In this document: one piece after another, positions 32,841 to 44,414 of the stretch | Layout of the letters: every line of letters begins with the position of its first letter | Position numbering within the stretch: the first letter of the stretch is position 1 | Assembly (NCBI GenBank): GCA_021521415.1 | Contig: JAIQDT010003804.1 | Coordinates: 124,001 to 188,000, forward strand | Source: Bidens hawaiensis | Taxonomy: Eukaryota > Streptophyta > Magnoliopsida > Asterales > Asteraceae | Direction: 5' to 3' | DNA: 64,000 nt | Position numbers and translations under genes: made by a program | The notes under the pieces: generated by a model | What the model was told of the DNA's origin: nothing | The model's input: only the letters and a program-made list of their open reading frames with translations | Databases searched by the model: none

Positions 32841-32986
32841 GCAAGCCTTTTGAGTGGTTTTTTCTTCATCTTCATTGTTATTTTCAGAGCTCTTTCTTCT
32901 TCAATTTTCATTCCGATTAAGAGCCTTTATCCTTTGCTTCCAGATTTCCGTGCTTAAAGTAACCATACTGTTTGATTCACAATTGT

Positions 32987-35900
32987 ATGTCTGATAACCC
33001 AGACACCACAATTTTCCCCAGCAAACGTCGTGTAAAGTCGTTGGTTATGTCCACTTTGAAGAAGACCGGCAAGTGTAAACGGGCTGCCGAGGCCTCGTTG
33101 GAGGAGGTGGGGAAGAACAAAACGGTGAAGAGATGGGATGAGATTCCCTGCAGATTGAAACAGTCTGACTTCGATAATCTCGTCGCCTCTCAAGGTTTTC
33201 TCCCTGAGTACAGCTGTCTGCTCCCCGCGACCGGGCAAACGGCGGCAGATCCGCCCACCGGCTATATCTCTTTATACTCTCACTTTTTCACTCATTGTAA
33301 CCTTCGTCTTCCGATGACAAGGTTTATGGGTGCGTTCTTTCAGTTTTATGGGATTCCCATATCCTAAGTCCATCCTTGTGGACTAGTGCGCATGACTCAT
33401 TTTGAGTTCATGTGCAAAGCTCAGCGCGATGAGCCCACCCCTCGGCGCTTTCAATATTTTTACAAGCCAAAAATCCAAGGTTCTTGGTTCTCATTCATAC
33501 CGCGCAGTCAGAAGGTTAAGTGCTGCACTGTTTCCTTCAAAAGCCTTCATGACTGGGCTGAAAATTTTTTTTTATATTAAGGCTGGTGTGATTCCCATCC
33601 GCATGACCATGCGCTCGATCACTTCTGCGCCCGCGGATGAGAATGTTCTTAAGAACCCAACGGGCGCATGGGTTAACAAGTTATCTGCTGAACCATCCCC
33701 CGCCAAGAATATTTGCGAGGAGGCGCTGGTGGGGGTTGGTATGAGCAAGAGGTGGACCGACAGCGCGACTGAGCCTGTCGTCCATGTTGATGGCTTAGGT
33801 GAGTTATTTGCTCATTGCATTATTTCTGCGCGAATATAATTCGTTTTGCTGATATCATTTGTCTTGTTTTATGCAGTAAGCAAGGAATACGTCCACGCCG
33901 CCTATGACGAGCATATGGAGGGCGGCTCTGTCGCGCTGAGCGCTAGGGAAGTTGCTTTCCCGATCGCTTCGATGATATGTTCATCCCTGTCGATTTAGAA
34001 TTTTGCTTTGACAGCGATGCGCCTGGTAAGCCTTTGTACTTATGCTTATGCCTTTAGAATACCAAATTTGGTTAACATTTCTGTTGCACGTATTGTAGAT
34101 GCGCTCGAGAATTATGAGTTGGAGCTTGCGGAAGAGGAGGTGGAGGAGGAAGAAGCTGAGGCGCCACAACTCAAGCGCAAAGCTAAAGGCAAAACTGGCG
34201 CAGGGGCCAGTAAAAAACAGAAGAAAAATGATGCCCCTGTTGCCCAGAATCTTCCTCCTACCCAAGCGAAGGGACTTGAGAAAACCAAGGGATTTACCTC
34301 CAAGTTTTCCTCGTCTTCTTTGCCTCGAGGTGTGGGCAATCCTCCCGTCCACACGAGGTATGGTGCTGCCACCTCATCTCTTCGCGCGGCGGACAAGGGA
34401 AGCGGCGCTGCGCCTGCTGTTTCATCTTCTCCAACAGGTATACTTTGTTTATATTTTGTGGTTTTATGAGCGTGATTCCGATAGAGTTATTAATGAAGCT
34501 TTGTTCACTCAAATGTTTGTAGAGCCGGCGACTTTGGTGGCTCAACCTCAGGCACAGCAAGGTACCGAGGCTGCGCCGAAGGTTGCTTTGAAGTCCCCTG
34601 TTTTACCCTCGAAAATGGGGAAAATGGACTTCATGGCGATGCTCAATTCGCGGACGGCGGTGCGCCAAGGTATTTATTGCGCTTTGATTTTATGATTTTT
34701 TCCTTTAGATCAAGTCATGAATCATTTCTCCTTGTTGGTTTTTTCATAGGAATTATAGCTGGCACACAAGCTGCCGGTGGCACTGCTGGCGCCGGCGCCG
34801 GCGCCGGCGCCGGCGCCGTTAGTTCTGCTCCTGCTCCAACAAGCACTGAATCTCCTCTCATTGGGATTACTAAGGAGCAAGAGACTATTTTACGCGCTGA
34901 TCTAACGGCGTCAAGACCTCCCTCACCTCCTCCTGCGCGCAGCCCTCGTGAGACTGTTTTTGATTTTTCCAAGTCGCAGGAGAAGAAACCTGTTACAGAG
35001 GATGATGAGGAGGTCAATTCTGAAGGTTCTGATGGTGGCCGCGCAAGCCCTGTAGCGCCACGAGATTTCGTGGCGCAGCCTTCTTCTCGTGGGGCTGGCG
35101 CTGACTTTTCTGCCGGCTCTCCGCAGGTATAAGTTTGTTTTGCTCTGCTGTGCGGACTTCCAGATTAGTGTTTAGATGACTAAAACGTTGCTTTTGCGTT
35201 GCTTTGTGTTTGCAGGAAGCCGATCACATATACCGCCCGAGCTGGAATATCACTGAAGATAGCTCATTTCAATCAATGGGCGTATGTGAAGACTTCTGGG
35301 CTCACTTTGTTCCTCCGGCTGAGAGGAGGTTTCAAGAGGACCGCGCTCGCGTGGACTTGCTTAATGACCACCTTTTTGCTGGGTCTGCGTTCTTTGCTGC
35401 CTCCCAAGAGCTTCGCAATGATTATATAAAAGTGCGTGATGCCCTTGTGGAGGCCAAGCGAGAGGCTAAGGTTTCAGCTTGGAATCTTTTTGATGCCCGA
35501 GAGAGGGCTGAGAAACTCCAAGCGGAACTTAGCGAGAACCGGGCAAGTGCCAACGCTGCTTTTGTGAAGCGCGGGCATGAGCTGCAAGCTGCGCGGGAGA
35601 AGCTGCAGGTGGCAGAAGCGGATGCCGCCAAGTACGCGCGCCGGGCGCGTGACCTGGAGTTGGAGGCAGAGGCGCGTGACCAAACTCTTGCGCAGGCTAA
35701 CACTGACAAATCTTTATTAGAGAATGAGGTTGCGCGCCTGAAGAAAGAGCTCGATGCTGCGCGAGCGGAAAAGAATGAAGCCTTGGCGGCAGCAGCGTCT
35801 GACAAAGAAGAGCTAAAACAAGCCAAGGAAACTGTTGAGTTGTTAAACTCTCAGATTCCTGCTCTTGAGACGTCTGTTTCTTCCCTCGCGCAGGATCGTC

Positions 35901-36522
35901 AATGGCTAGTTTTACAGGGTGTGACTCGTTGCGCTTATGCGATGAAATACTCAGACGAGTTTCAGACCCTTGTGATGGATTGCAATGCAGCATCGCGCTT
36001 GGTGGGTCGAGCTGAAGGGTTTAAGGATGGCTATGAATATGGCATGCTGAAGAAGAATCCATCCGACTACCCTTATCAGCTCGACGCTGTCTGCGCTGAC
36101 ATGGCCGAGGTGGGGGAGAAGTACTTGAATACTCAAATTCCCATCCTTGAGCAGGTATTTTAACCTTAATGAGTTTACTTTGACTTATTTTCCTAATCTT
36201 TTGTACTCATACTTTTCCTTGTGACTTGCAGATAGCCACACTTGCTGACCAGCCCGATCTTGGCGCGCTAAAGAAATTACTTGATGAATGTGAAGGGACT
36301 AGTGGCAGCGATGATGGCGCGGGCAATGCTGCCTCTGCTAGCGGCTCTGGCGTGGCCAAAGGACCTACTCCTGACACTATCGTGATAGAAGACGACTCCA
36401 TTCAAGACGAACAGCTTGATTATGGTAAGTTTGGAGATGACGAGGAGCGGGCTGCGCCAGATGCTAAGGGAGGAGGTAATGATGAGGACGATGAAGAGGC
36501 TGATATTGATATAGAGACTTGA
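32987..36522 (+). pseudogene. Antisense extra gene of the Tat element (Transposase_28-like), seven exons
   Basis: Reads opposite to gag-pol, between integrase and 3' LTR, where Tat elements are known to carry antisense genes. Exons by GT-AG borders: 32987-33798, 33877-34025, 34099-34437, 34523-34669, 34750-35126, 35216-36154, 36232-36522, about 1018 codons; phases agree at the later junctions. Exon 1 has the motif of the putative gypsy-type transposon family PF04195 (HPCGLVRMTHFEFMCKAQRD, then GSWFSF). Exons 3-5 are acidic and low complexity with a (GGCGCC)n run coding Ala-Gly at 34788-34818. Exon 6 is a long Ala/Glu/Lys coiled coil (35420-35850) followed by a conserved EGFKDGYEYG region; exon 7 is acidic. 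Damage: TAA at 33365, an extra base in a T run near 33565, a one-base loss near 33957. Function unknown in the family. Confidence 0.75.
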
Positions 36523-36539
36523 AAAGCCCTTCATGTTTT

Positions 36540-37395
36540 TTTTTTGTAGTTTTTTCTTGTATTTGGCTTCACTGATGATAGCCGCCTCTCTGCGCCCTTC
36601 AAGTAAGTTGAGATCCAACCTCCTTTCGCGCTCGTTATCCGTCTTACTCATCATGAGCACTCTATAGGATGGGCATCCAATCTCTGCTGGAATCATAGCC
36701 TCCGTTCCATAGGTTAGGCTGAACGGGGATTCGCCATTGCTGGTTTTGCTTAATGTCCTATGCGCCCACAGGACATTAGGTAGCTCCTCGACCCATGAAT
36801 GGGATTCTCCCTCCAACCTTTTCTTCAGCCCATTCAGCAAGCTTTGGTTCGCGCGTTCCACTTGGCCATTCCCTTGAGGGTGGTATACTGAAGTGAAGAC
36901 CTGGTTGATGCGCAATTCTTTGAGCCAACTGGATATCTTCTTGTCAGTGAATTGTTTGCCATTGTCGCTCACAATTTCCATGGGCAGGCCAAAACGGCAT
37001 ATGATGTGGCTCCAAATAAATTGCTTCATTGCCTCGGCTGTGATTTTTGCCAGTGGCTTGGCTTCAACCCATTTTGTGAAATAATCCACTGCCACTACCA
37101 AAAATTTTAACCGCCCTTGTGCTTGTGGTAAGGGACCCACAATATCGATTGCCCATTTGTGGAAAGGCCATGCGGAGGTCACCGGAATCAAGTTGTTCTT
37201 TGGCCGCATGGTGTTTGGCGCATAGCTCTGACACGCTTTGCATTTTTGGATCTCTTTTAACGCGTCCAAGTACATGCCTGGCCAATAGTAACCTGCGTTC
37301 ATTGCCTTGGCAACCACCATGCGCGGGCCAGCATGTATTCCACAGATTCCCTCGTGTATAGGATCACATAGCTTGCTTCCTCGGCGTCTAAGCAT
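36540..37395 (-). pseudogene. pol: Tat integrase, C-terminus missing
   Basis: Inserts element cDNA. Zinc domain (HEGICGIHAGPRM, CKACQ), catalytic Asp in WAIDIVGPLPQ, Asp in IVSDNGKQF and Glu in GNGQVERAN with 35 residues between the last two; then WVEELPNVLWAHRTL and SLTYGTEAMIPAEIG. It follows the second RNase H after a frameshift near 37385. It stops matching relatives after AKYKKKLQK (about 36545), where the Tat integrase at 51748 goes on for some 60 more residues (KLAPNWEGPYYI). The frame stays open to 36277 across the last exon of the antisense gene, but that is a shadow. Confidence 0.88.
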
Positions 37396-38018
37396 TTCAT
37401 GAGCGGTCCAAGATAAGAGCGTCGATATAACGTACCATCAAGCAGTTCGTAGTTCTGCGACTTGTGTATTATCTTCCTCGCCTGTGCGCGATCGTCTGGT
37501 ACTTTTCCCTCATTCAAGAATTCTATTATTGGAGTTATCCATGATGAAGGTGTTGTATGAATTACAAGGACAGACTTCGCTTCCACCGACGGGTTGCTCA
37601 TTACTTCCACTCTGACATCTTTGCCGAAATGATCGAAGCTGGTTGATGCCATCTTGCTCAGCGCGTCGGCAGACTTGTTTTCACTGCGCGGAATATGTAT
37701 GATTCTGAAGAAGTCAAATTGCTCGGTGAGTTTCTTCGCCTGCTCTAAATACAGAGGCATAGTGTTCTCCTTGGCATCATAAAGGCCATTGACCTGTGCT
37801 GCTACCAAGTATGAATCAACATGAGCCTCTAGCTTTTTAACTCCGAACTTGTGCGCGATGCGCAAACCAGCCAGCAGGGCTTCATACTCAGCTTCATTGT
37901 TGGTGTTCTTGAAATCCAACCTGATTGCGTAAGTATACTCATGATTTTCTGGATCCACCAGTTTGAGGCCTGCGCCGGACCCTTCGTTGTTTGAAGCTCC
38001 ATCAGTGAATAATCTCAA
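37390..38018 (-). pseudogene. pol: Second (archaeal-like) RNase H of the Tat element
   Basis: Carries LFTDGASNNEGSGAG, TNNEAEYEALLAGLRIA, HVDSYLVAAQVNG and SENKSADALSKMA, the Asp-Glu-Asp-Asp layout of archaeal/plant-type RNase H. Such an extra RNase H between the retroviral-type RNase H and integrase is diagnostic of the Tat lineage. One base is missing at the RT junction (near 38020), and the frame changes near 37385 before integrase. Confidence 0.88.
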
Positions 38019-39454
38019 ACATTTTCTTCATTATTGGCTTGCGGAGGGTCTACTTCGCGCTGAGCCTCGTCGACTTTTCCTTCAGGGATTTCTGCAATGA
38101 AATCAGCTAAGACTTGTCCCTTGATTTCTGGACGAGGTTTGTAGGTGATCGTGTGCTCCCCTAATTCCAGCGTCCATTTTGTCAGCCTTCCTGAGAGCGC
38201 GGGACGTCGCAAGACTTGCTGTATGTTGTAATCAGTCAGGACTTCAATGGGATGACTATTGAAATATCTATGAAGCTTGCGCGACACATGTGTTAGTGAT
38301 AAAACTAACTTTTCTATGATGGTGTAGCGCGTCTCAGGATCTGTCAGCACCCGACTTACATAATAGATTGGTGTTTGGATTCCCTTGCGATCCACCAACA
38401 ACACTGCGCCAATGGCGCGCTCTCCTGCTGACAGGTACAACGTTAGAGTTTCACCAGGTAGTGGAGCTGTGAGCGCAGGCAGATTTATCAGACATTCTTT
38501 TATCTCATTGAAAGCTTGCTCGGCCTCAGGCGTCCACTTGAATTGGCTTTTCTTTAAGCAATTTCTCAATGTGTTAACGAATGGGGTAGATTTGCTTGCA
38601 TGGTTCGCTAGGAACCTGTTAATTGATACCAATCTACCATTCAACTTTTGAACTTCCTTCATGGTGGATGGCGAGGGCATGTCGAGGATAGCCTCCACCT
38701 TCTCTGGGTTCACCTTGAAACCATCCTTGGTGACCATTACACCGAGAAATTTCCCTTCTTCTACGCCGAATGTGCATTTGCTCGGGTTGAGCTTCATGTT
38801 TACTTCCTTTAGGCGCCGAAGGGTTTCTTCGATGTCTTTGAGCATTTGTTTTTCCTCCCTGCTTTTAATCACCAAATCATCCACATAGACTTCTAAGTTT
38901 CTTCCAATTTGCTCGTTGAAAACTGCATCCATGAGTCGTTGGTAAGTGGCTCCTGCATTCTTCAAACCAAAGGGCATTTTTGTGTAACAGAATACACCCT
39001 TGTCAGTTCTGAAAGCAGTCTTGTCCTCATCTTGTGGTGCCATTTGAATTTGGTGATAGCCCTTATAGGCATCCAGGAAACATTTGAGCTTAAATGGCGC
39101 CACAGAGTCCACCTTCGCGTCAATGTTTGGGAGGGGGTAACAATCTTTTGGACACGCTTTGTTGAGGTCCTTGAAATCAATGCACATTCTCCATGACCTA
39201 TTGCTCTTCTTTACCATCACAGGATTGGCTACCCATGTTTGGTATCGTATTGGGCGGATGATATTTGTTCGCAGTAGATCTTCTACTTGCTCATTCATGG
39301 CCTTTGCCTTCTCATCTCCCATGACTCTTTTCTTTTGAGCAATTGGCTCTACAGACTTGAATGTGTTGAGAGAATGCTGCGCTAGGTCTCGCGGAACCTC
39401 AGTCATATCAGAATGTTGCCACGCGAAGACCGATATATACTTGTTACTGCGCAT
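38015..39454 (-). pseudogene. pol: Tat reverse transcriptase and RNase H
   Basis: Polymerase with RPIRYQTWVANPVMVKKSN, WRMCIDFKDLNKACPKD, CFLDAYKGYHQIQM, MPFGLKNAGATYQRLMD and the catalytic YVDD in LEVYVDDLVIKS, then KCTFGVEEGKFLGVMV. The following RNase H has LYLSAGERAIGAVL, TPIYYVSRVL and KRPEIKGQ-like ends (ADFIAEIPEG). The frame is open for 479 codons and no catalytic residue is lost. The junction with protease is frameshifted near 39430. Confidence 0.9.
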
Positions 39455-39900
39455 AAATGATCTCGGTATACAAATGTTACTCCTGTTGGTGTTGGGAACC
39501 CCAACGCGCCGTGCTCTGGTGACAGTATGGCGTTGAATTGGGCAATCGTTCCTCTACCCAAAATCATATTATGGCATGAAGTGGTGGGCAAGACCAAGAA
39601 GTTGACAATTTCAGCTCGCTTGTGTTTCTCATCCCCCATAGTTAGTTCGAATTGTATCTGACCTAGGGGGTGAATAATTTCGTTTGAGACACCCGAGATT
39701 GGTGCATTCACAATTTCGAGCCTTGCTTGGTCTGCTGGATCCAACTTCCTGAAACATTGCTCGTACATGATGTCTGATTCACTGCCGGTGTCCACCAGGA
39801 CTTTTGACACCTCATAATGAGCGATGTGTGCAGTGATGACTAGAGGACTGCTGATAGACGGGCCTCCTCTGATTCTTGGGAAGATTACTTGTTGCTCGCG
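39403..39900 (-). pseudogene. pol: Tat protease
   Basis: Aspartic protease with VLVDTGSESDIMY (active-site Asp near 39795) and the flap/dimer parts ISGVSNEIIHPLGQ and FLVLPTTSCHNMILGR. It is in the gag frame, separated from gag by a single TGA at 39901-39903, and reads past into a frameshift at the RT junction. Confidence 0.85.
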
Positions 39901-41628
39901 TCAATCCCCTTGGACTTGCGCGCTTCTCTTCCTCGATCTTTGCCCTTGCCTTCCTCCTTCAGCTACACAGATTCTTTTGAACTTTTTACTGGCTGGGGCT
40001 CCGTCTGGTTGTTCATTCTCTGGTCTTGGATTTTTTACCAGGTGAGCCAACTTGCCTGATTTTACATCTTTTTCGATCGCATCCTTCAAATGGTGGCATG
40101 CATCGGTGTTGTGCCCTGTGGATTTGTGAAACTCACAATACTTGCCACTGTTTGATGGTCCCTTATGGAGTAATGGCCTGGGGCTTTTAAACTGGACATT
40201 CTCTGTGTTTAACACTTGCGAAGGCGTTTTGGTGAGGGGGGTCCATATTCTTGGTAGAGGTCTGTTAGGCTCTCTGGCGCCTTCCTTCCTGTCCCCCTCT
40301 CCGCGATTAAGCATGTCTTTTTGGGGCTGGGGTGAACTTTGTTGCGCTTGCTTTTCTGCGGGAGAATAATTGGTTTGTTGCAACCTGGACCATACGGAGT
40401 TTTGTTTGCCCCTCCTTTCATTGTTGCGTGGTGTTTCTGTTTGATGCCCTCTATCTCTTGCTCTGTCTTGGGCAATTTGTTTTTCATTTCGCGCGAAGAC
40501 TCGCGATGCTTCCATAAGCTTAGCCCAAGTGGTTGGCATGCCATCTCTGCTCACGAGAGCTCTGCGGAGTTGATCACTGCGCGCACCTTGTATAAAGGCC
40601 ACGCGCAAGAGTTGTTCAGTGATACCTCCAATTGCAAGAGATTCCTGATTGAAACGAGTTATGTAGTCTTCAATGGTTTCATCATTCCTGCGCACGCAGT
40701 GCATGATGTCATCGGGGTCGCGCGTGTGTCTGCGCTGCTGTACAAAGTGAGCCTGGAACTTTTCCAATAGCTCTTCGAACCCATCGATTTGTCCTGTCGG
40801 CAAGCTTTCGAACCAGACACGCGCTGCGCCCGTGAGGCCGCGAGCAAACATGTGACACCATGTTGGCATCGTCCAGCTTTCTAGGTTTCCAGTGTTGTAA
40901 AAACCTTGTAAGAAATCGTCTGGATCTCTTGTGCCATCGTACTTGCCTAAACCACTTGGCATCTTGGTTTTGTGTTGAATGGGAGCCTTCGCGATGCGCT
41001 CAGTGAATTTTGAGTGTTTTACCAAGATGGCTGGTCTATACGGTGTGGTCACGTCCACTTGCGCTTTTGCTTGTGGGTTGTATGGTGTGTATAAATCCAC
41101 ATCAACTTTGGCTGCAGGTGCTATGTTCATGTGTGCGCGAAGCTGTGAACCTCCTGCATGAGTATCTCGCGTCTTCCTCATGCTGTGCACCTCTTCCTCA
41201 TCACTAATGTCAGCGTGTTCGGTGTGAACAGAGTGACCATCTTCCGGCGCGCGCGCCTTTTTTGTTGTTCCCTGAATGGTTTGTTTATCAAATGCGAGCC
41301 TTTGTGTTAAGTCGGCTAACTTTTTGTGTTTTACCAGCTCATTGTATTTGTCCATTAAACGCCGTTGTTCGTTTATGAGCCATTCTTTAGGGTCATTGGT
41401 TTCAACTTCCGGACCCATTGGTCCTTTTTGTTTTGCACCAGTCAGATTTTAGAACGTGAGATCGTCTGGAGGAGTTTCAGTCTGGCTATGAGGTGTTGTG
41501 ATGAAGGGATGGTTACAGCTGGTGCGCGTAGTATCACGCGGTGCCCTCAGAAACTGATGTCCCTCATTAACGTCCTCAAGCTCATTATCCTCCAGAACTT
41601 GATCGCTGTTTCGAACACCGGAAACCAT
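39901..41628 (-). pseudogene. gag: Tat gag
   Basis: 576-codon frame from the ATG at 41628, interrupted by a TAA at 41449-41451; without the first 60 codons it could start at the ATG at 41418. Core motifs: GKYDGTRDPDDFL, WTMPTWCHMFARGLTGAARVWFESLP, AHFVQQRRHTRDPDD and YITRFNQESLAIGG. A CX2HX4HX4C knuckle (CEFHKSTGHNTDAC) binds RNA near 40090. The C-terminus is basic and low complexity. A single TGA separates it from protease; whether this is decay or a regulated stop is not visible. Confidence 0.88.
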
Positions 41629-41690
41629 GGTGAAGATTTTCAGAGAGAAAATTGGTGAAATAGTGGTTTTATTACCGTTGTAACAGGTGA

Positions 41691-41699
41691 TGGCGCCAA
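41691..41699 (-). other. Tat primer binding site
   Basis: Minus-strand TTGGCGCCA directly after the 5' LTR end, same type as at 16721-16733. Confidence 0.75.
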
Positions 41700-42719
41700 T
41701 GAAGAAGCGTGGATCGACTTACTTATATACGATCAACGTTCCTCGGGTATGAGTGTGCTGTATCACCGATGGTTTTCCGGAATATGAGTTCTTCCACCTA
41801 CAAAATGAGCAGCACCGCGAACTTACCCCTCAGAAAGGGACAGAGGGGTCCTCTTTGGGGTAACCCTCCGGTGTGAGAATAAGATATTGTAGGAGAAGAT
41901 GATAAGAATGTGAAAGTGAGTAAGGACTTAGAATATATTTTCTTGCTTACCTCCCACTGTGGAGGTGGTGTGGTATTTATAGTATTAGAGTTTCCAATGA
42001 TTGGGCTCAGACCCAATTAGGGCCTTTTTGGCCTCCTCCTATTGCTTAGCGCCACGTGTCCTTAGGACACCTGGTGCTTTTTCATTGAATATTCTCTGAC
42101 CAAGGTATTTCACCTGACCCATGTGCAATCACGTGGTAGCACATGGGCTTTGCTGAGTTGTCCACCCTTCATTGGCAGCTGTCAACATCAGCATATTCTT
42201 TATTCCTTAAAGGATACCTTCTGGAAGGTTGTCTGATGAGCACAATCATGGTTGTCCTTATCCTGATTTGGATAAGGACGTGGTTGATTGTGTACATGTG
42301 TGATATGCGCCTATCCTGGGGATGCGCGAGGTCTTCTCTTTATTCTCACGCGCAGATGTTTCATGCCCAGATGTGATATGCGTGAGCATGTGATATGCGC
42401 AATCATATGTAATATGCGTGAGCACATGTGATATGCGCCACGCGCAGATGTGATATGCGTGAGCATATATGATGCGCGAGCATATGTGATGCGTGAGCAT
42501 ATGCGATATGCGTGAGCATATGTGATGCGTGAGCATATATGATATGCGTGAGCATATGTGATGCGTGAGCATATGTGATATGCGTGAGCATATGTGATAT
42601 GCGCCACGCGCATAGGTTTTGGCTTTGCGTCTTCATGACATCCTGATTTCAAGCCTGTTGTCTATATCTTGTGGGTCGACCCGCCCCGCTCGATGTTAAG
42701 GCGGGTGCATACCTCTTCA
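41700..42719 (-). repeat. 5' LTR of the young Tat element
   Basis: Plus-strand ends TGAAGAAGCG and CCTCTTCA, 1020 bp; TATA box (minus strand) at 41974-41982. About 99% identical to 31466-32466 outside the minisatellite. Confidence 0.9.
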
Positions 42720-43279
42720 TTAGGGTTTCCAATGATTGGGCTCAGACCCAATTAGGGCCTTTTTGGCCTCCTCCTATTGCTTCCCGCCACGTGTCCTTAG
42801 GACACCTGGTGCTTTTTCATTGAATATTCTCTGACCAAGGTATTTCACCTGACCCATGTGCAATCACGTGGTAGCACATGGGCTTTGCTGAGTTGTCCAC
42901 CCTTCATTGGCAGCTGTCAACATCAGCATATTCTTTATTCCTTAAAGAATACCTTCTGGAAGGTTGTCTGATGAGCACAATCATGGTTGTCCTTATCCTG
43001 ATTTGGATAAGGACGTGGTTGATTGTGTGCATGTGTGATATGTGCCTATCCTGGGGATGCGCGAGGTCTTCTCTTTATTCTCACGCGCAGATGTTTCATG
43101 CGCAGATGTGATATGCGTGAGCATGTGATATGCGCAAGCATATGTAATATGCGTGAGCATATGTGATATGCGCCACGCGCAGATGTGATATGCGTGAGCA
43201 TATGTGATGCAAGCCTGTTGTCTATATCTTGTGGGTTGACCCGCCCCGCTCGATGTTAAGGCGGGTGCATACCTCTTCA
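42720..43279 (-). repeat. Truncated extra LTR joined to the 5' LTR
   Basis: Starts abruptly at the LTR position equivalent to 31744 (GTTTCCAATGATTGGGC) and ends CCTCTTCA, followed by the target duplication TCTAG. It has its own private differences (for example TTAAAGAATACC) and a deletion removing most of the minisatellite (GTGATGC joined to AAGCCTG). Confidence 0.88.
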
Positions 43280-43284
43280 TCTAG

Positions 43285-44414
43285 AATTCTAGAAATACCA
43301 ATCTGCATGGATGAGTTTTGGTGGGGCATCTTCTCACAGTTTTAGTGGGGCCTCTGCTAACATACGATAGTAATTTTAATGTGTGTGTAGTTTAATATCT
43401 TTAATCCTTTGAGATTTGGTAATCTTAAATTTATGGGACGTGTAACAAAAAGATGTTTGATACTCGATTAAGTCAAAAATTTGTATGTTTGATTCATAGA
43501 TGGATAGTGCCTTGCTCGTTATTTTTTTTAAAGACAGGCTATTATTATTAAAACACTATTAGTCAGAAGCCAAGATGTAAAAAAAAAATAATAAATAAAT
43601 AAAAGTCAAATAAGGGGTCTTATTCTCAGCCTATTCCCTATATTTATGTGAGATGGTTTTTTTAAATTACATGGTATGGTTATAAATGGTTGTGAGTAAA
43701 GAGAGAAAATGTTATATGGGAAAGTTAAATTTGGGGTTTTACTGTTCACACCGTATAATTTTTTAATATTTTCTGAAAGTGGTTGTGAGTGAATCAGAGA
43801 GAAAAGATAATGATAAAGATATAAAAAGTATTATTTAATTAAACACGTGAGAGAAAATACAATGATTTTTAGTTTAATTATATGATATATATGGATATAT
43901 AGTAGGGAATAGGCGGGGAATGTTCTTATACCTCTTGGACCTTGTAGCTCAAGCTTATTGTGTCAAATGTTATTATGAAGTGTATCATTTTTGAATCCCT
44001 ATATAATCCACTAAGCTAGTGACAAATATAATTAACCCGATCAATTTTTTTTTATTGTCTTCAATCAACCTATTATTTCACCTGGACTAGACCTGTCACC
44101 AAAGAAGGACCGAGCCACAACACAATAAGATGTGAAATTCGACTTGCTACCAAACACATAGCAAAAACGTGATCATTAATCCATTAAACTCGTTATAAAT
44201 TGTATTGTTTGACATATCTTTTCCTTTTCTCACAAGTTGCGTTACTCGTTATTAATTAGGACCCACAAAACTTTACATAGCCCATTTTAGTGGGTGTTTA
44301 GATTTCAAGCTTGACATCCACGCGTATTTTTCAGGAACCAAGTGCTCACCTATCAATTTATTGGAGATATTTTGACTTATTATTTAGGTTATTTCCTTTT
44401 CCAACTTAATTCAC
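43285..44414. other. Intergenic sequence
   Basis: Rest of the second 143-bp repeat copy (to about 43322), then AT-rich sequence with a MITE-like unit (43621-43930). No gene seen. Confidence 0.55.
43621..43930. mobile_element. MITE-like inverted-repeat element
   Basis: TCTCAGCCTATTCCCTA at the left is mirrored by TAGGGAATAGGCGGGGA at the right (16-17 bp imperfect inverted repeat), enclosing about 280 bp of AT-rich noncoding DNA. Superfamily and target duplication are unresolved. Confidence 0.5.

Larger units (their letters stand above)
31466..43279 (-). mobile_element. Young Tat-lineage Ty3/gypsy element with an antisense extra gene
   Basis: 11.8 kb. On the minus strand: 5' LTR (42719-41700), primer site, gag, protease, RT-RNase H, second RNase H, integrase, a spliced extra gene in reverse orientation (32987-36522), polypurine tract, 3' LTR (32466-31466). 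RT before integrase is the gypsy order; a second, archaeal-like RNase H between RNase H and integrase marks the Tat lineage. The LTRs differ by about ten substitutions per kilobase plus repeat-number changes. A further truncated LTR (42720-43279) sits between the 5' LTR and the target duplication. Pol has a few frameshifts. Confidence 0.9.

Noticed and set aside
35422..35826. 134-codon minus-strand Ser/Ala/Arg-rich frame
   Set aside because: Shadow of the Ala/Glu/Lys coiled-coil exon on the plus strand.
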